A DNA stretch of 40,783 bases, taken from contig CAIVGL010000064.1 in NCBI GenBank assembly GCA_903905505.1, positions 1 through 40,783 on the forward strand, read 5' to 3'. The DNA is from an uncultured Bacteroidia bacterium (lineage in GTDB: Bacteria; Bacteroidota; Bacteroidia; Bacteroidales; Prolixibacteraceae). The position numbers were made by a program, and so were the translations under genes. Positions 34,001 through 40,783 of this stretch are shown in pieces. The stretch's first letter is position 1, and each line of letters begins with the position of its first letter. The notes below the pieces were generated by a model. The model searched no databases and was not told the origin of the DNA. It saw nothing but the letters and a program-made list of their open reading frames with translations.

Positions 34001-35569
34001 AAGGTTGAAGGGATAGGAAATGGTCAGGTGAATATAGTGGGAAAACTTGCAGAACCTAAATTCAATGGCAAAGTAGCAGTAACCAATACGAAAATTGGGA
34101 TTGACTATACCAAAGTTATTTATTCACTAAACGATACGGTCCGGTTTTCAGGAGACTCTATCTTGTTCAAAAACGTGCTGATTTTAGATCCTGAAAAGAA
34201 CAAAGCTCGATTCAATGGGTATATTACACACAATCTGTTTAACCAAATGCGTTACAACATGTCTGCCACAACAGATAATCTCTTAGTTCTAAACACCTCG
34301 ACCAGTGATAACAACTATTTTTATGGCTTAGGTCATGCTGCAGGTGGAATTAAGATTACTGGTCGTGTGGCCAGCATAAAGCTAGATATTTCCCTTGCGA
34401 CTAAGCCTGGAACACTATTAAATGTCCCTATTGAAAGCCCAGAATCGGTAAACAACTACGATTTTATCCGATTTGTTAGTTCGGATACGTTAATGCAAAA
34501 CAGAAAACCTACCACAATAGTTACACCAGATGGAACATTAGAGGTCGATCTTGATGTTACAGCCACTCCAGACGCAAAGGTTCAGATGATCTTCCGATCA
34601 ACGGTTGGAGATGCCATTAGTGGGTACGGATCTGGAGATTTAAACTTCAAATACGATAAAGATGGGAATTTCTTAATGTATGGGGATTATAAGATCGACA
34701 AAGGGGATTATATGTTTACGCTTCAGAATGTCTTAGTGCGTAAGTTCCGCATTAATCCAGGAGGTGTAATATCCTGGAATGGGGATCCTTATGGAGCCAC
34801 CGTTGATCTTGATGCGTTATATACCCTTAAAGCTCCTATCAACTACCTACTTTTGAATTACAATCAAAACGATAACTCTCGACGAATACCGGTTCAGTGT
34901 AAGATTAATTTATCGAAGAAGCTGCTTAATCCTGCCGTTAAGTTCGACATCAACTTCCCAACTGCCGATGAGCGAACTAAAAATGAACTACAGCAGTTTA
35001 TCAGCACACAAGATGACATTAACAGACAAATGGTGTCGTTAATGGTGATGGGACAATTTTTCACACCTGAATATCTCCGCGGAAGACAAGATTTTCAATC
35101 GAGTACTGCAACTGTAGTTGGATCCACAACATCTGATATTTTATCCAATCAGCTATCAAATTGGCTCTCTCAAATCAGTAATGATTTTGATATCGGATTC
35201 AACTACAGACCTGGCGACCAAGTCAATGCCAATCAAATGGAGTTAGCCTTAAGCACTCAGATATTAAACGACCGGGTAACCATTAATGGAAATATTGGTA
35301 ACAATAGCAATCTTCAATCCAATGTAACTAACCCTGTTGTAGGACAAGTTGAAGTTTTTGTAAAACTTAACAAGTCGGGGAAAATTCAGCTGAAAGCTTA
35401 CAATAGAGCGAATGATGACTTGATCTATGATACCTCACTTTACAAACAAGGTATTGGATTGTCATTTAAAGAGGAGTTTGATACTTTAGGCGATCTTTTT
35501 AATCATTATCGACCAAAGAAAAACAAAGTGAAAATTCCATTAAGAATTGATTCGACATACAAAAAATAA
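31034..35569 (+). CDS. tamB: TamB/DUF490-family translocation and assembly module protein
   Basis: A 1511 aa AsmA/TamB-type envelope protein thought to bridge inner and outer membranes and move lipids (or assist outer-membrane protein assembly). One N-terminal membrane anchor is visible (about residues 30-52, KIALILIACLTFLLGGAYMLF). The rest is a long repetitive beta-strand-rich body, and the C-terminal TamB domain (about 1150-1500) includes ATPDAKVQMIFRSTVGDAISGYGSGDLNF and a YRPGDQVNANQMELALSTQILNDRVTINGNIG stretch. No ATG lies before the anchor, so the start is a GTG at 31034; a TTG at 31073 is the alternative. The tonB-like gene starts 17 bases downstream, indicating an operon. No TamA homologue is next to it. 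Confidence 0.9.
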   Translation: MLFLKIQNRRDNPLVVSSNLSYKNIKKRVKIALILIACLTFLLGGAYMLFRSDKVQTTIAQWFATQLSDTYKTKISVQGVNISLFKSIVLEKVMVEDQHKDTLCYIGTLSLKIDSLNLFNRRVHLGDINLEDSKIRISKTAKELNYSFLSDTTATKSDSINPWKVTFHSLNITNSQFRYKDLTAPDTLRKGMNFKDLEFNIQQFSIKNITKKDSLTEFEIAKATLSEKSGLTIQELNFNGKITSTQLEADHFSLKLNNSTIEAVNLKFRKNKLMATDSISRQQNQSLANLYEIESTFNKSTISLADLAYMVPDIWGMDEQIQFSGEAKGTLNNLRFKKINLQLGKETQLNADLELSGLPDWENTFIYFKIYNNTLNFNDLAQIQMPDNYPFQHLKIPSELQHGVNLKYHGNFTGFPSDFVAYGTIDGSLGRLTTDLSIRPKNSGAIDFQGILTTKSFNAGKLIDYDPLGEVSLQIKVNGSRSADKKYNALISGNIDSLYFNHYRVDSIYVNGKVRNRSFEGDLNVKDNNLKMTFAGKADLAGAIPEFNFTSTVEKANLAILGIDKEQKFSMLSLGLDANFSGNNLDDLNGKISLQQFKFHRADKNLNFENLTFNTTNNSKKNNITLRSDIADLTIDGKYLFGEFDLIFRDYLDYFLPSARLPFSKRNSTGKNSFKYDLKIKKAEELGRFFVPGLIIKSPLVLSGNIDSEKKIFNMNGAINEILLNDHQLKGLTINSHNTGKNWLFRIGSKEALIGGSIAVENFSINNTLSHDSLKTTLSWNNTALPTYSGKIDVLGIFAKNKAGNNTADFYLNPSKIYLADSLWVIEKSHLHMDTTSVSIDNFSIHHNQEKFRIFGKVANNSADKINVEFSKVKLSNLDLLLGEEIGIFGELNGTTSIADPYNSLFLTSKMQVSDFTYLEKNFGDIILDNSWDQEKKKLNTSLKLVKNSKAGFDLKGYYQPNGDSINYHAAFSDYPLETLLPILGSFANKVEGIGNGQVNIVGKLAEPKFNGKVAVTNTKIGIDYTKVIYSLNDTVRFSGDSILFKNVLILDPEKNKARFNGYITHNLFNQMRYNMSATTDNLLVLNTSTSDNNYFYGLGHAAGGIKITGRVASIKLDISLATKPGTLLNVPIESPESVNNYDFIRFVSSDTLMQNRKPTTIVTPDGTLEVDLDVTATPDAKVQMIFRSTVGDAISGYGSGDLNFKYDKDGNFLMYGDYKIDKGDYMFTLQNVLVRKFRINPGGVISWNGDPYGATVDLDALYTLKAPINYLLLNYNQNDNSRRIPVQCKINLSKKLLNPAVKFDINFPTADERTKNELQQFISTQDDINRQMVSLMVMGQFFTPEYLRGRQDFQSSTATVVGSTTSDILSNQLSNWLSQISNDFDIGFNYRPGDQVNANQMELALSTQILNDRVTINGNIGNNSNLQSNVTNPVVGQVEVFVKLNKSGKIQLKAYNRANDDLIYDTSLYKQGIGLSFKEEFDTLGDLFNHYRPKKNKVKIPLRIDSTYKK

Positions 35570-35586
35570 ATATATTTATTAAGAAT

Positions 35587-36495
35587 ATGAATCTTACAAA
35601 AAGTCAGAAAAAAGGAGTAGTAGCCACGGTGATTTTTCATGCGGGGCTATTGTTTTGGCTTTTATATATGTTCTTTAAAATCCCTCATACTCCTCCTCAA
35701 GAAGAAGGATTCCTTGTCGACTTTGGAAATTCAACCACCGGATTAGGTCTAGAAGAGCCCTCAGCAGCTCAGGCACCTGAAGTGGAAACTGCAAAACCAG
35801 CACCAGTAACTAAATCGTCTACTAAACCACGTTCATCTGCCCAAAGCAAAGAAAAAGAAGAGGAAGATATCGTTACTCAAGAATACGAAAAAACAGTAGC
35901 CATAAATAAGAGAAAAGCGATCAAAGAGAAAAATCTAAAACTCCAAGAGATCCAAAGGCAGAAAGCACTTGAGCAGAAGCAGGCCAAGGAGGAAGAGATC
36001 GCAAGAGAACAAAAAGAGGCTGAAGAGAACCGTGTTAAGCAGGAACAAGTTAAAAAAATTGGAGCGATCAACTCAAAAGCAAAAAATGCCTTTGGAGGGG
36101 GGAAAACTGATAATGGATCGAAGAGCACTGGTCAAGGAAATACCTATGGAGCAGGAAACCAAGGAAGCTTAAATGGAACTCCTGGTGCCAATCAATATGG
36201 CTTAGGGGGTGGTGATGGGAAAGGGATCTCCTATAGTCTTTCTGGGCGCAGTGCACGATCATTACCTAAACCATCCTTTCCAGGCAATGAAGCTGGAATT
36301 GTTGTTGTTGAAGTTACAGTAGATAAATACGGTAAGGTTACCAAAGCCTTATCAGGCGTCAGAGGCTCCAATACAGCCGATGCTGACTTACTTGAAGCAG
36401 CTAAAAGAGCAGCTTTAGCTGCCGTATTTAATTCAGACCCCAACGCTCCAGCCTTCCAGAAAGGAACAATCACCTACCATTTTATCTTGCAATAG
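35587..36495 (+). CDS. TonB/TolA-like energy-transducing protein
   Basis: A 302 aa inner-membrane-anchored periplasmic protein. It has one helix at about residues 10-32 (GVVATVIFHAGLLFWLLYMFF), an acidic/proline-containing linker, a strongly charged Glu/Lys coiled coil at about 90-155 reminiscent of TolA, a glycine/asparagine-rich hinge at about 160-210, and a TonB C-terminal domain (SLPKPSFPGNEAGIVVVEVTVDKYGKV, then an alanine-rich helix and GTITYHFILQ). Such proteins couple ExbB/ExbD proton motive force to outer-membrane receptors. No exbB or exbD is in the window. It follows tamB in the same transcript, so a role in outer-membrane assembly rather than nutrient uptake is possible. Confidence 0.82.
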   Translation: MNLTKSQKKGVVATVIFHAGLLFWLLYMFFKIPHTPPQEEGFLVDFGNSTTGLGLEEPSAAQAPEVETAKPAPVTKSSTKPRSSAQSKEKEEEDIVTQEYEKTVAINKRKAIKEKNLKLQEIQRQKALEQKQAKEEEIAREQKEAEENRVKQEQVKKIGAINSKAKNAFGGGKTDNGSKSTGQGNTYGAGNQGSLNGTPGANQYGLGGGDGKGISYSLSGRSARSLPKPSFPGNEAGIVVVEVTVDKYGKVTKALSGVRGSNTADADLLEAAKRAALAAVFNSDPNAPAFQKGTITYHFILQ

Positions 36496-36805
36496 TCTGA
36501 TATTTCGCTTGCGCTCCTTCAGCCCAATTGCACACTTTCCCAAAAAACTATACGGGTATTTAAATCATTGGATTTTAAATATTTATAAAAATATTTAAAA
36601 TTTCATCAACAGCTGAACAATCCACGAAATTTGAGTGTATATTTATATGTCTCACATCAAGCGGTCAACTATGAGAAGATAAAATCTGTCGTTTTGATAT
36701 TACTTAACATACTGTAAATGCAATCTCTAATGGCTTTAAGTAGCGATGAATAAAGGTGATTAAATAAAAATGATTATGATTCAATACTCTTAATTGTAAA
36801 TAGCT
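36496..36805. other. AT-rich intergenic region with no recognisable gene
   Basis: 310 bases between the TonB-like gene and the next ORF. The only structure seen is a 13-bp AT-only inverted repeat (arms 36572-36584 and 36589-36601, loop ATAA), which might slow transcription but has no GC core. No TAnnTTTG box, tRNA or small ORF stands out. Confidence 0.5.
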
Positions 36806-37462
36806 ATGAATATCTCGACCTACCCCGATCAGGAAATTTTAAAAATCGCCTTCGGATTCAAAAAACACTTAAAAGATAAATATCTAAGGACTGCAAATAA
36901 TACCACACCTTTAGATGAGGCATTTATATACCGATTCAAAGCGTTATTTTATGAAGTTCAGTCTCATCATAAAACGCATGAATCAGCAGAAAAAACTCAG
37001 AAATATTTATTGACGTTGGAAGATTTAACAGATCAAGCACGTGCCTATCTAATTATTTTCCGTTTTTATCTTCAGAAAGCATTCCCCTATGACTCTGAAC
37101 TATCTGAGCAATATGGTTATGTTGAAATGGAACGTATTAAGCAGGATCATGCGGAGATGAGAAATCTACTCGAAAAAACGATTTCGATCATCCATGAACG
37201 AAATAAATTTCTAGTCGCTGCCAAATGTCCCGATTGTACTCTTGAGGGAATTCTTAGTCTATCGAATAAGATCAATCAAGTTCACGACGAAATGTTGCAA
37301 GAACTGCAACGAGCTGAAGAGCAAAAAAAGACCTATAAAAATAACATTAAAGAGCTCTTTAGTCTAATGGAGCAAATACATACTTATGCCTCAGACAATC
37401 TCAAAGACGAACCTGAGAAGCTGAAACATTTTGTTTTGCCAGCTACTAATTACATTCACTAA
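36806..37462 (+). CDS. Hypothetical helical protein with a CPDC motif
   Basis: I do not recognise this 218 aa protein. It appears wholly alpha-helical, soluble (no signal peptide or membrane segment) and rich in Lys, Glu and Gln, with coiled-coil-like heptads around residues 110-135 (MERIKQDHAEMRNLLEKTISII) and 155-190. A single CPDC at about residues 139-143 could bind a metal or be redox-active, but there is no second cysteine pair. It stands alone, with 310 empty bases before it and a convergent gene after it. Codon usage is like that of its neighbours. No function is proposed. Confidence 0.68.
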   Translation: MNISTYPDQEILKIAFGFKKHLKDKYLRTANNTTPLDEAFIYRFKALFYEVQSHHKTHESAEKTQKYLLTLEDLTDQARAYLIIFRFYLQKAFPYDSELSEQYGYVEMERIKQDHAEMRNLLEKTISIIHERNKFLVAAKCPDCTLEGILSLSNKINQVHDEMLQELQRAEEQKKTYKNNIKELFSLMEQIHTYASDNLKDEPEKLKHFVLPATNYIH

Positions 37463-37550
37463 CAAAGAAAAGGAGGTTGAACAGAGGCACAACAAATCGT
37501 TCTAAGTCGGTTGACCTGTAACTATGTTCCCAAAATTTAATCTGCTCGAT

Positions 37551-38693
37551 TTAGACGTGTTTTAATTGAATGCCAATCCCAGGCAATTCATTGAGCGTGA
37601 CTCTCCCGTTTACAATGGTCACGCCATTGTAGATATCATTATTTATCAATAAATTCCCATCTAAATCAGCCCAGTCCGCTAAAGGGGCTAATTGTGCAGC
37701 AGCCGAGATGGCACAAGAGGTTTCAGTCATACAACCAACCATAACCTTCATTCCCATTGTCTTTGCCATATTGGCCATCTTATGCGCATTTCGCATCCCT
37801 CCGCACTTCATCAGCTTAATATTAATGCCCGAATAGACCTTATGGGTTGCAAGAACATCATAGATCGTCTGAACCGCTTCATCGGCCATGGTTGGAAGCG
37901 GACTATGTTCGGTAAGCCACGCCATATCATCAATAGCATATTTACTCATGGGTTGTTCCACAAAAACAACTCCTCTTTCAGCCAACCAGTGGATCATATC
38001 AAGAGCCATATTACGATCTTTCCACCCTTGATTGACATCGACACAAATTGGAACATCCGTAATGCTCCGAATAGCTTGAATCATCTCTTTATCCGTCTCC
38101 CGACCTAATTTAACCTTTAAGATTTTAAATTCAGCAGCCTCTCGCACTTTCTCCTTCACAACTTCAGGCGCATCTATCCCAATGGTAAAGCTAGTATTTG
38201 GTGTTTTAGTCACATCGAGCCCCCAGAGCTTATGCCAAGGCTTTTGTAAGATCTTACCGACTAAATCGTGCAAAGCAATATCAACAGAAGCTTTAGCGGC
38301 ATAATTACCCTTATCTATGCCATCGATATAAGCAATAATAGTCTCCAATTCAAAAGGATCGTGAAAAGCCGACAGATCAACCTTATTCAGAAATTCGGTC
38401 ACCGATTTATGACTCTCCCCTAAGTAAGGTGGCATACTTGCCTCACCATAACCAATTAACCCATCGTATTCAATCTCAACCAACATAACTGGCGTTGTCG
38501 TCCTTGAGCTCGTAGCAATAGTAAAGACATGCTTTAATTGCAGTTCATAGGGTTTAAACCGCAATTTCAGATTGGATTTACGCAGGGTATTGCTCTTTTT
38601 TGAACGATTAGCTGCATCTACTGAACCTACCACTGGAAAAGCTAAAGACCCAGCAACCAATCCACTTAGTTTTATAAAATTTCTTCTACTCAT
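37551..38693 (-). CDS. Tat-exported dipeptide epimerase (L-Ala-D/L-Glu epimerase-like)
   Basis: An enolase-superfamily enzyme expected to epimerise the D-Glu residue of the murein dipeptide L-Ala-D-Glu. The 380 aa protein starts with a twin-arginine signal (SRRNFIK, then a hydrophobic stretch to about residue 22). The superfamily active site is complete: K193/K195 (KVK), metal ligands D219, E246 and D271, and K293 (NIKLMKCGG). It lies 47 bases downstream of an NlpC/P60 gene on the same strand, the enzyme that would release its substrate. Muconate-lactonizing-type relatives are less likely given the KxK and NIKLMK motifs. Export outside the cytoplasm is notable, since Escherichia YcjG and Bacillus YkfB are cytoplasmic. 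Confidence 0.85.
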   Translation of the reverse strand: MSRRNFIKLSGLVAGSLAFPVVGSVDAANRSKKSNTLRKSNLKLRFKPYELQLKHVFTIATSSRTTTPVMLVEIEYDGLIGYGEASMPPYLGESHKSVTEFLNKVDLSAFHDPFELETIIAYIDGIDKGNYAAKASVDIALHDLVGKILQKPWHKLWGLDVTKTPNTSFTIGIDAPEVVKEKVREAAEFKILKVKLGRETDKEMIQAIRSITDVPICVDVNQGWKDRNMALDMIHWLAERGVVFVEQPMSKYAIDDMAWLTEHSPLPTMADEAVQTIYDVLATHKVYSGINIKLMKCGGMRNAHKMANMAKTMGMKVMVGCMTETSCAISAAAQLAPLADWADLDGNLLINNDIYNGVTIVNGRVTLNELPGIGIQLKHV

Positions 38694-38740
38694 CGGGATA
38701 TACCTTTGTTCTATTATTTATTTTTCTAGTCTTATAAAAA

Positions 38741-39907
38741 TCAATACCATTTGTGCAATTTCAAGGGTACAACACCTTTTGAAGAGGGGTAACCAATTAT
38801 TCTTCGCGCTGAAAGTAAGTTCTCAAACAACTCATTATTAAAATTAGATCTTTTTTTATCTAAACTATTGATATGTACACTCCCTGACTCATGAAGCACC
38901 TCACTATCACCAATATATAATCCAATATGATTAACCCTTTTGGTCTGCTGGGATCCAAAAAATAACAAATCTCCTTTTTGTAATTTCTCCCAACCGCCAC
39001 TTACATCTATTTCTGTTCCATGGTGAACTTGTTGCGAGGCATCACGCTCCACGATCACACCATTTAGGAAGCATATCGTTTTAATAAATCCACTGCAATC
39101 CATCCCTTTAGAGGATGTGCCTCCCCATAAATAGGGAAATCCCATCAATTGTTTTCCAGTTCTAATCATACGCTCACTGTGCAAGGCCGCTGTATCTTTC
39201 CAACGATTAAAATTAATCCAGTTGGCATCTGCGACATACCCTTTACGGCCGTCAGGAAGTGACACACTAGAACTTCCTTTATTTTCAGAGTGCCGTACCA
39301 CTATAGCACCAGCAACAAGATCACTTAGAACGACTGACCGCTTCACATCAGCGAAGACATTCCCTTCTGAACTAGTGTATATTATTCGATCTGATTTGCG
39401 CCAATTCTCAAGAGCAGCAAAGGTCAACTGGTGAACAGCTGATTTATTAGTCCAGCCCACATAATTATCTGGTGTTTGAATTAATATCCAACCTTCATAA
39501 CTTTTCAATACTCTCACTGGAGTGCCCATAATCGCTTGTGAGGCCATCTCTGATGAATGGGCAGGCTTAACACGCATATTCGCAATACTCAAGGTCACCA
39601 GTCCCCAAACTTTATCCACATGAAGCGTGTCAGGCAATAGCAATACACTATCAATCACAGTGATTCCCTTGTCGTGTATCAATTTTAATACCTCAACTTT
39701 AGCTTCGGGGAAAAGCGATTCTCCTTTTAAAGTCAGGGCTTGACCTTGGTGTTCAACAAGTGTAAAATTGCATATTCCAACACGCTTATCAGGGAGCCAA
39801 TTCTTTACGATACTATCGATTTCATGCTGTAGAGGCTCTATCGATTGAGCCTGACAACCGAATAACGACAAAACATAAATGGCTGAAACGATAAAAACAT
39901 ACCTCAT
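38741..39907 (-). CDS. NlpC/P60 (C40) murein endopeptidase, probable lipoprotein
   Basis: A 388 aa cell-wall peptidase. From the ATG at 39907 the protein has a lipoprotein signal peptide ending in the lipobox LFGC at residue 18. SH3b-type wall-binding domains occupy about residues 100-235, and the C-terminal NlpC/P60 domain has the triad C271 (GMDCSGF), H327 (VNHIGLYIG) and H339 (HESGS). It should cut gamma-D-Glu-diaminopimelate bonds in peptidoglycan fragments, releasing L-Ala-D-Glu. The frame extends to an ATG at 39952, but the shorter start gives a proper signal peptide and lies downstream of a -7 box at 39941-39948. It resembles Bacillus YkfC and, like ykfC, neighbours a dipeptide epimerase. 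Confidence 0.9.
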   Translation of the reverse strand: MRYVFIVSAIYVLSLFGCQAQSIEPLQHEIDSIVKNWLPDKRVGICNFTLVEHQGQALTLKGESLFPEAKVEVLKLIHDKGITVIDSVLLLPDTLHVDKVWGLVTLSIANMRVKPAHSSEMASQAIMGTPVRVLKSYEGWILIQTPDNYVGWTNKSAVHQLTFAALENWRKSDRIIYTSSEGNVFADVKRSVVLSDLVAGAIVVRHSENKGSSSVSLPDGRKGYVADANWINFNRWKDTAALHSERMIRTGKQLMGFPYLWGGTSSKGMDCSGFIKTICFLNGVIVERDASQQVHHGTEIDVSGGWEKLQKGDLLFFGSQQTKRVNHIGLYIGDSEVLHESGSVHINSLDKKRSNFNNELFENLLSARRIIGYPSSKGVVPLKLHKWY

Positions 39908-39940
39908 AACTGAAACCGTATTAGAAACAGAGTATTTAAA

Positions 39941-39948
39941 CAAAAATA
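39941..39948 (-). promoter_or_regulatory. Possible -7 box for the NlpC/P60 gene
   Basis: CAAAAATA on the plus strand reads TATTTTTG on the minus strand, matching TAnnTTTG 33 bases upstream of the ATG at 39907. It supports that start over 39952. No upstream TTG at normal spacing was found. Confidence 0.33.
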
Positions 39949-39993
39949 GCAATTATTCAGTAGCTCACTAAAGCGAAGCTTCATGTATACACT

Positions 39994-40783
39994 TTAATAT
40001 TTTGCACTTGGCACTGCATTCAATTGATCGTATACCGACTGCAGTATTCCGGTTCGAATATTTAACTCACTTAACTTATTATTCTCCCGCGTAGGATTAA
40101 CACGATTCGACAAGAATATATACACTAATCCATTGGATGGGTCAGCCCAAAAGAAGGTACCTGTAAAACCTGAATGACCAAAGCTTTGAGGTGAAGCGGA
40201 AGTGCAAGGATACTTATTTTGCTTATCAACTTTTGGATCCTCTAATGATGGCTTATCAAAGCCCAATCCTCTCCTATTCTGCGGAAACTGAATTTGGTTA
40301 AATTGCCTAAAAGTTGAATTTTTAAAGTATTCCTTACCTCCATAGGTCCCTTCCTGCAAATACATTTGCACAATCTTGGCTAAATCGTTTGCGGAGGAGA
40401 ACAACCCTGCATTTCCTGAGACACCACCTAAGACAGCAGATGCTTCATCGTCAACACTATTTTTCAGTAATACTTTGCGAAATACATCATCATATTCTGT
40501 CGGAACAAGTCTGTCATCAGAAAACTTCTTAAAAGGCAGGTAAGTCGCAGTAGAGGCACCTAGAGGCCTGTAAAAACTCTGATCTAAGTAATCGGGGTAT
40601 TTTACACCTGCAAGCTTGGTTATAACCTCAGGCCATAACACGAAAGAAAGATCACTGTATACGTATTTTCCCCTATTTTTAAGCGGAGATATTCGAATCT
40701 GAGTATACACAACCTCCTTAAACTTATTATTTAAGTAAAGTCCTGGAATGACTTCAAGATTAAAATTTCTATTCATTTTTAAA
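39994..40783 (-). CDS. Beta-lactamase-fold serine hydrolase domain, partial; probably C-terminal part of a GH3/beta-lactamase fusion
   Basis: The frame is open to the window edge with no stop, so the N-terminus lies outside. An internal methionine codon at 40774-40776 is unlikely to be the start. The visible 263 residues are the second half of a penicillin-recognising domain: YSDLSFVLWPEVI (the YxN-type motif as YSD), GGVSGNAGLFSSANDLAKIVQMYLQEG, and FGHSGFTGTFFWADP (HSG third motif) with IFLSNRVNP. This order and wording resemble the C-terminal half of Bacteroidota proteins fusing a GH3 N-acetylglucosaminidase to a beta-lactamase domain. The SxxK nucleophile is not in the window. It lies 41 bases upstream of the NlpC/P60 frame on the same strand. 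Confidence 0.78.
   Translation of the reverse strand, partial: LKMNRNFNLEVIPGLYLNNKFKEVVYTQIRISPLKNRGKYVYSDLSFVLWPEVITKLAGVKYPDYLDQSFYRPLGASTATYLPFKKFSDDRLVPTEYDDVFRKVLLKNSVDDEASAVLGGVSGNAGLFSSANDLAKIVQMYLQEGTYGGKEYFKNSTFRQFNQIQFPQNRRGLGFDKPSLEDPKVDKQNKYPCTSASPQSFGHSGFTGTFFWADPSNGLVYIFLSNRVNPTRENNKLSELNIRTGILQSVYDQLNAVPSAKY

Noticed and set aside
36572-36601. Palindrome as terminator of the TonB-like gene
   Set aside because: The stem is entirely A/T with no GC core and lies 76 bases past the stop; too weak to call as an intrinsic terminator.
37692-38108. Plus-strand 138 aa ORF antisense to the dipeptide epimerase
   Set aside because: His- and Asn-rich antisense translation of a conserved enzyme region; it covers the active-site codons of the real gene.
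1-40783. Mobile element, prophage or defence island
   Set aside because: No transposase, integrase, inverted-repeat ends, restriction or CRISPR genes were seen; every large ORF is metabolic, envelope or housekeeping.

Overview
The window looks like chromosomal DNA of a Bacteroidota bacterium. The evidence is a short (286 aa) primary sigma factor, -7 boxes of the TAnnTTTG type in front of several genes, few Shine-Dalgarno sequences, and a gene set typical of the phylum (TamB beside TsaD, a TonB-type transducer, a GH3/beta-lactamase-type protein, flavodiiron protein, PMCA-type Ca2+ ATPase). The order cannot be fixed from sequence alone. I see no tRNA, rRNA, CRISPR array, insertion sequence, phage gene or integrase.

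Layout. 1-14 kb is mostly housekeeping and envelope: a partial mltG (-), a flavodiiron protein, a DedA-type protein, rmuC, a Ca2+ P-type ATPase, a DegP/HtrA protease and rpoD (all +), then uvrB and a HAD phosphatase (-), and two small membrane proteins of unknown function (+). 14.1-26.6 kb is a divergent hexuronate catabolism locus. Leftward are uxaE, uxaC and exuT. Rightward are a LacI-family regulator, an SDR fructuronate reductase (UxuB type), a PfkB-family sugar kinase, a LarA/nickel-pincer-type epimerase, a Gfo/Idh/MocA oxidoreductase, PdxB, and 6-phosphogluconate dehydrogenase (gnd), ended by a strong hairpin. Two near-identical palindromes in the divergent intergenic region are probable operators for the LacI protein. 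26.6-36.5 kb holds a YbjQ protein and a secreted serine hydrolase (-), glyA (+), tsaD (-), tamB and a TonB-like protein (+). 36.8-40.8 kb holds an unrecognised helical protein (+) and a leftward peptidoglycan-recycling set: a partial beta-lactamase-fold protein (probably the C-terminal half of a GH3 fusion), an NlpC/P60 lipoprotein and a Tat-exported dipeptide epimerase.

Most interesting point. The uronate locus lacks mannonate dehydratase (uxuA) and KDPG aldolase within the window. It instead has a LarA-superfamily protein that keeps the cofactor lysine and nickel-ligand histidines at the exact family spacing, a sugar kinase and gnd. The simplest reading is a route from galacturonate/glucuronate to fructuronate, D-mannonate, D-gluconate (nickel-dependent C2 epimerisation), 6-phosphogluconate and ribulose 5-phosphate. 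This would bypass the textbook KDG/KDPG branch. It is an inference from gene content and motifs; no activity can be read from sequence.
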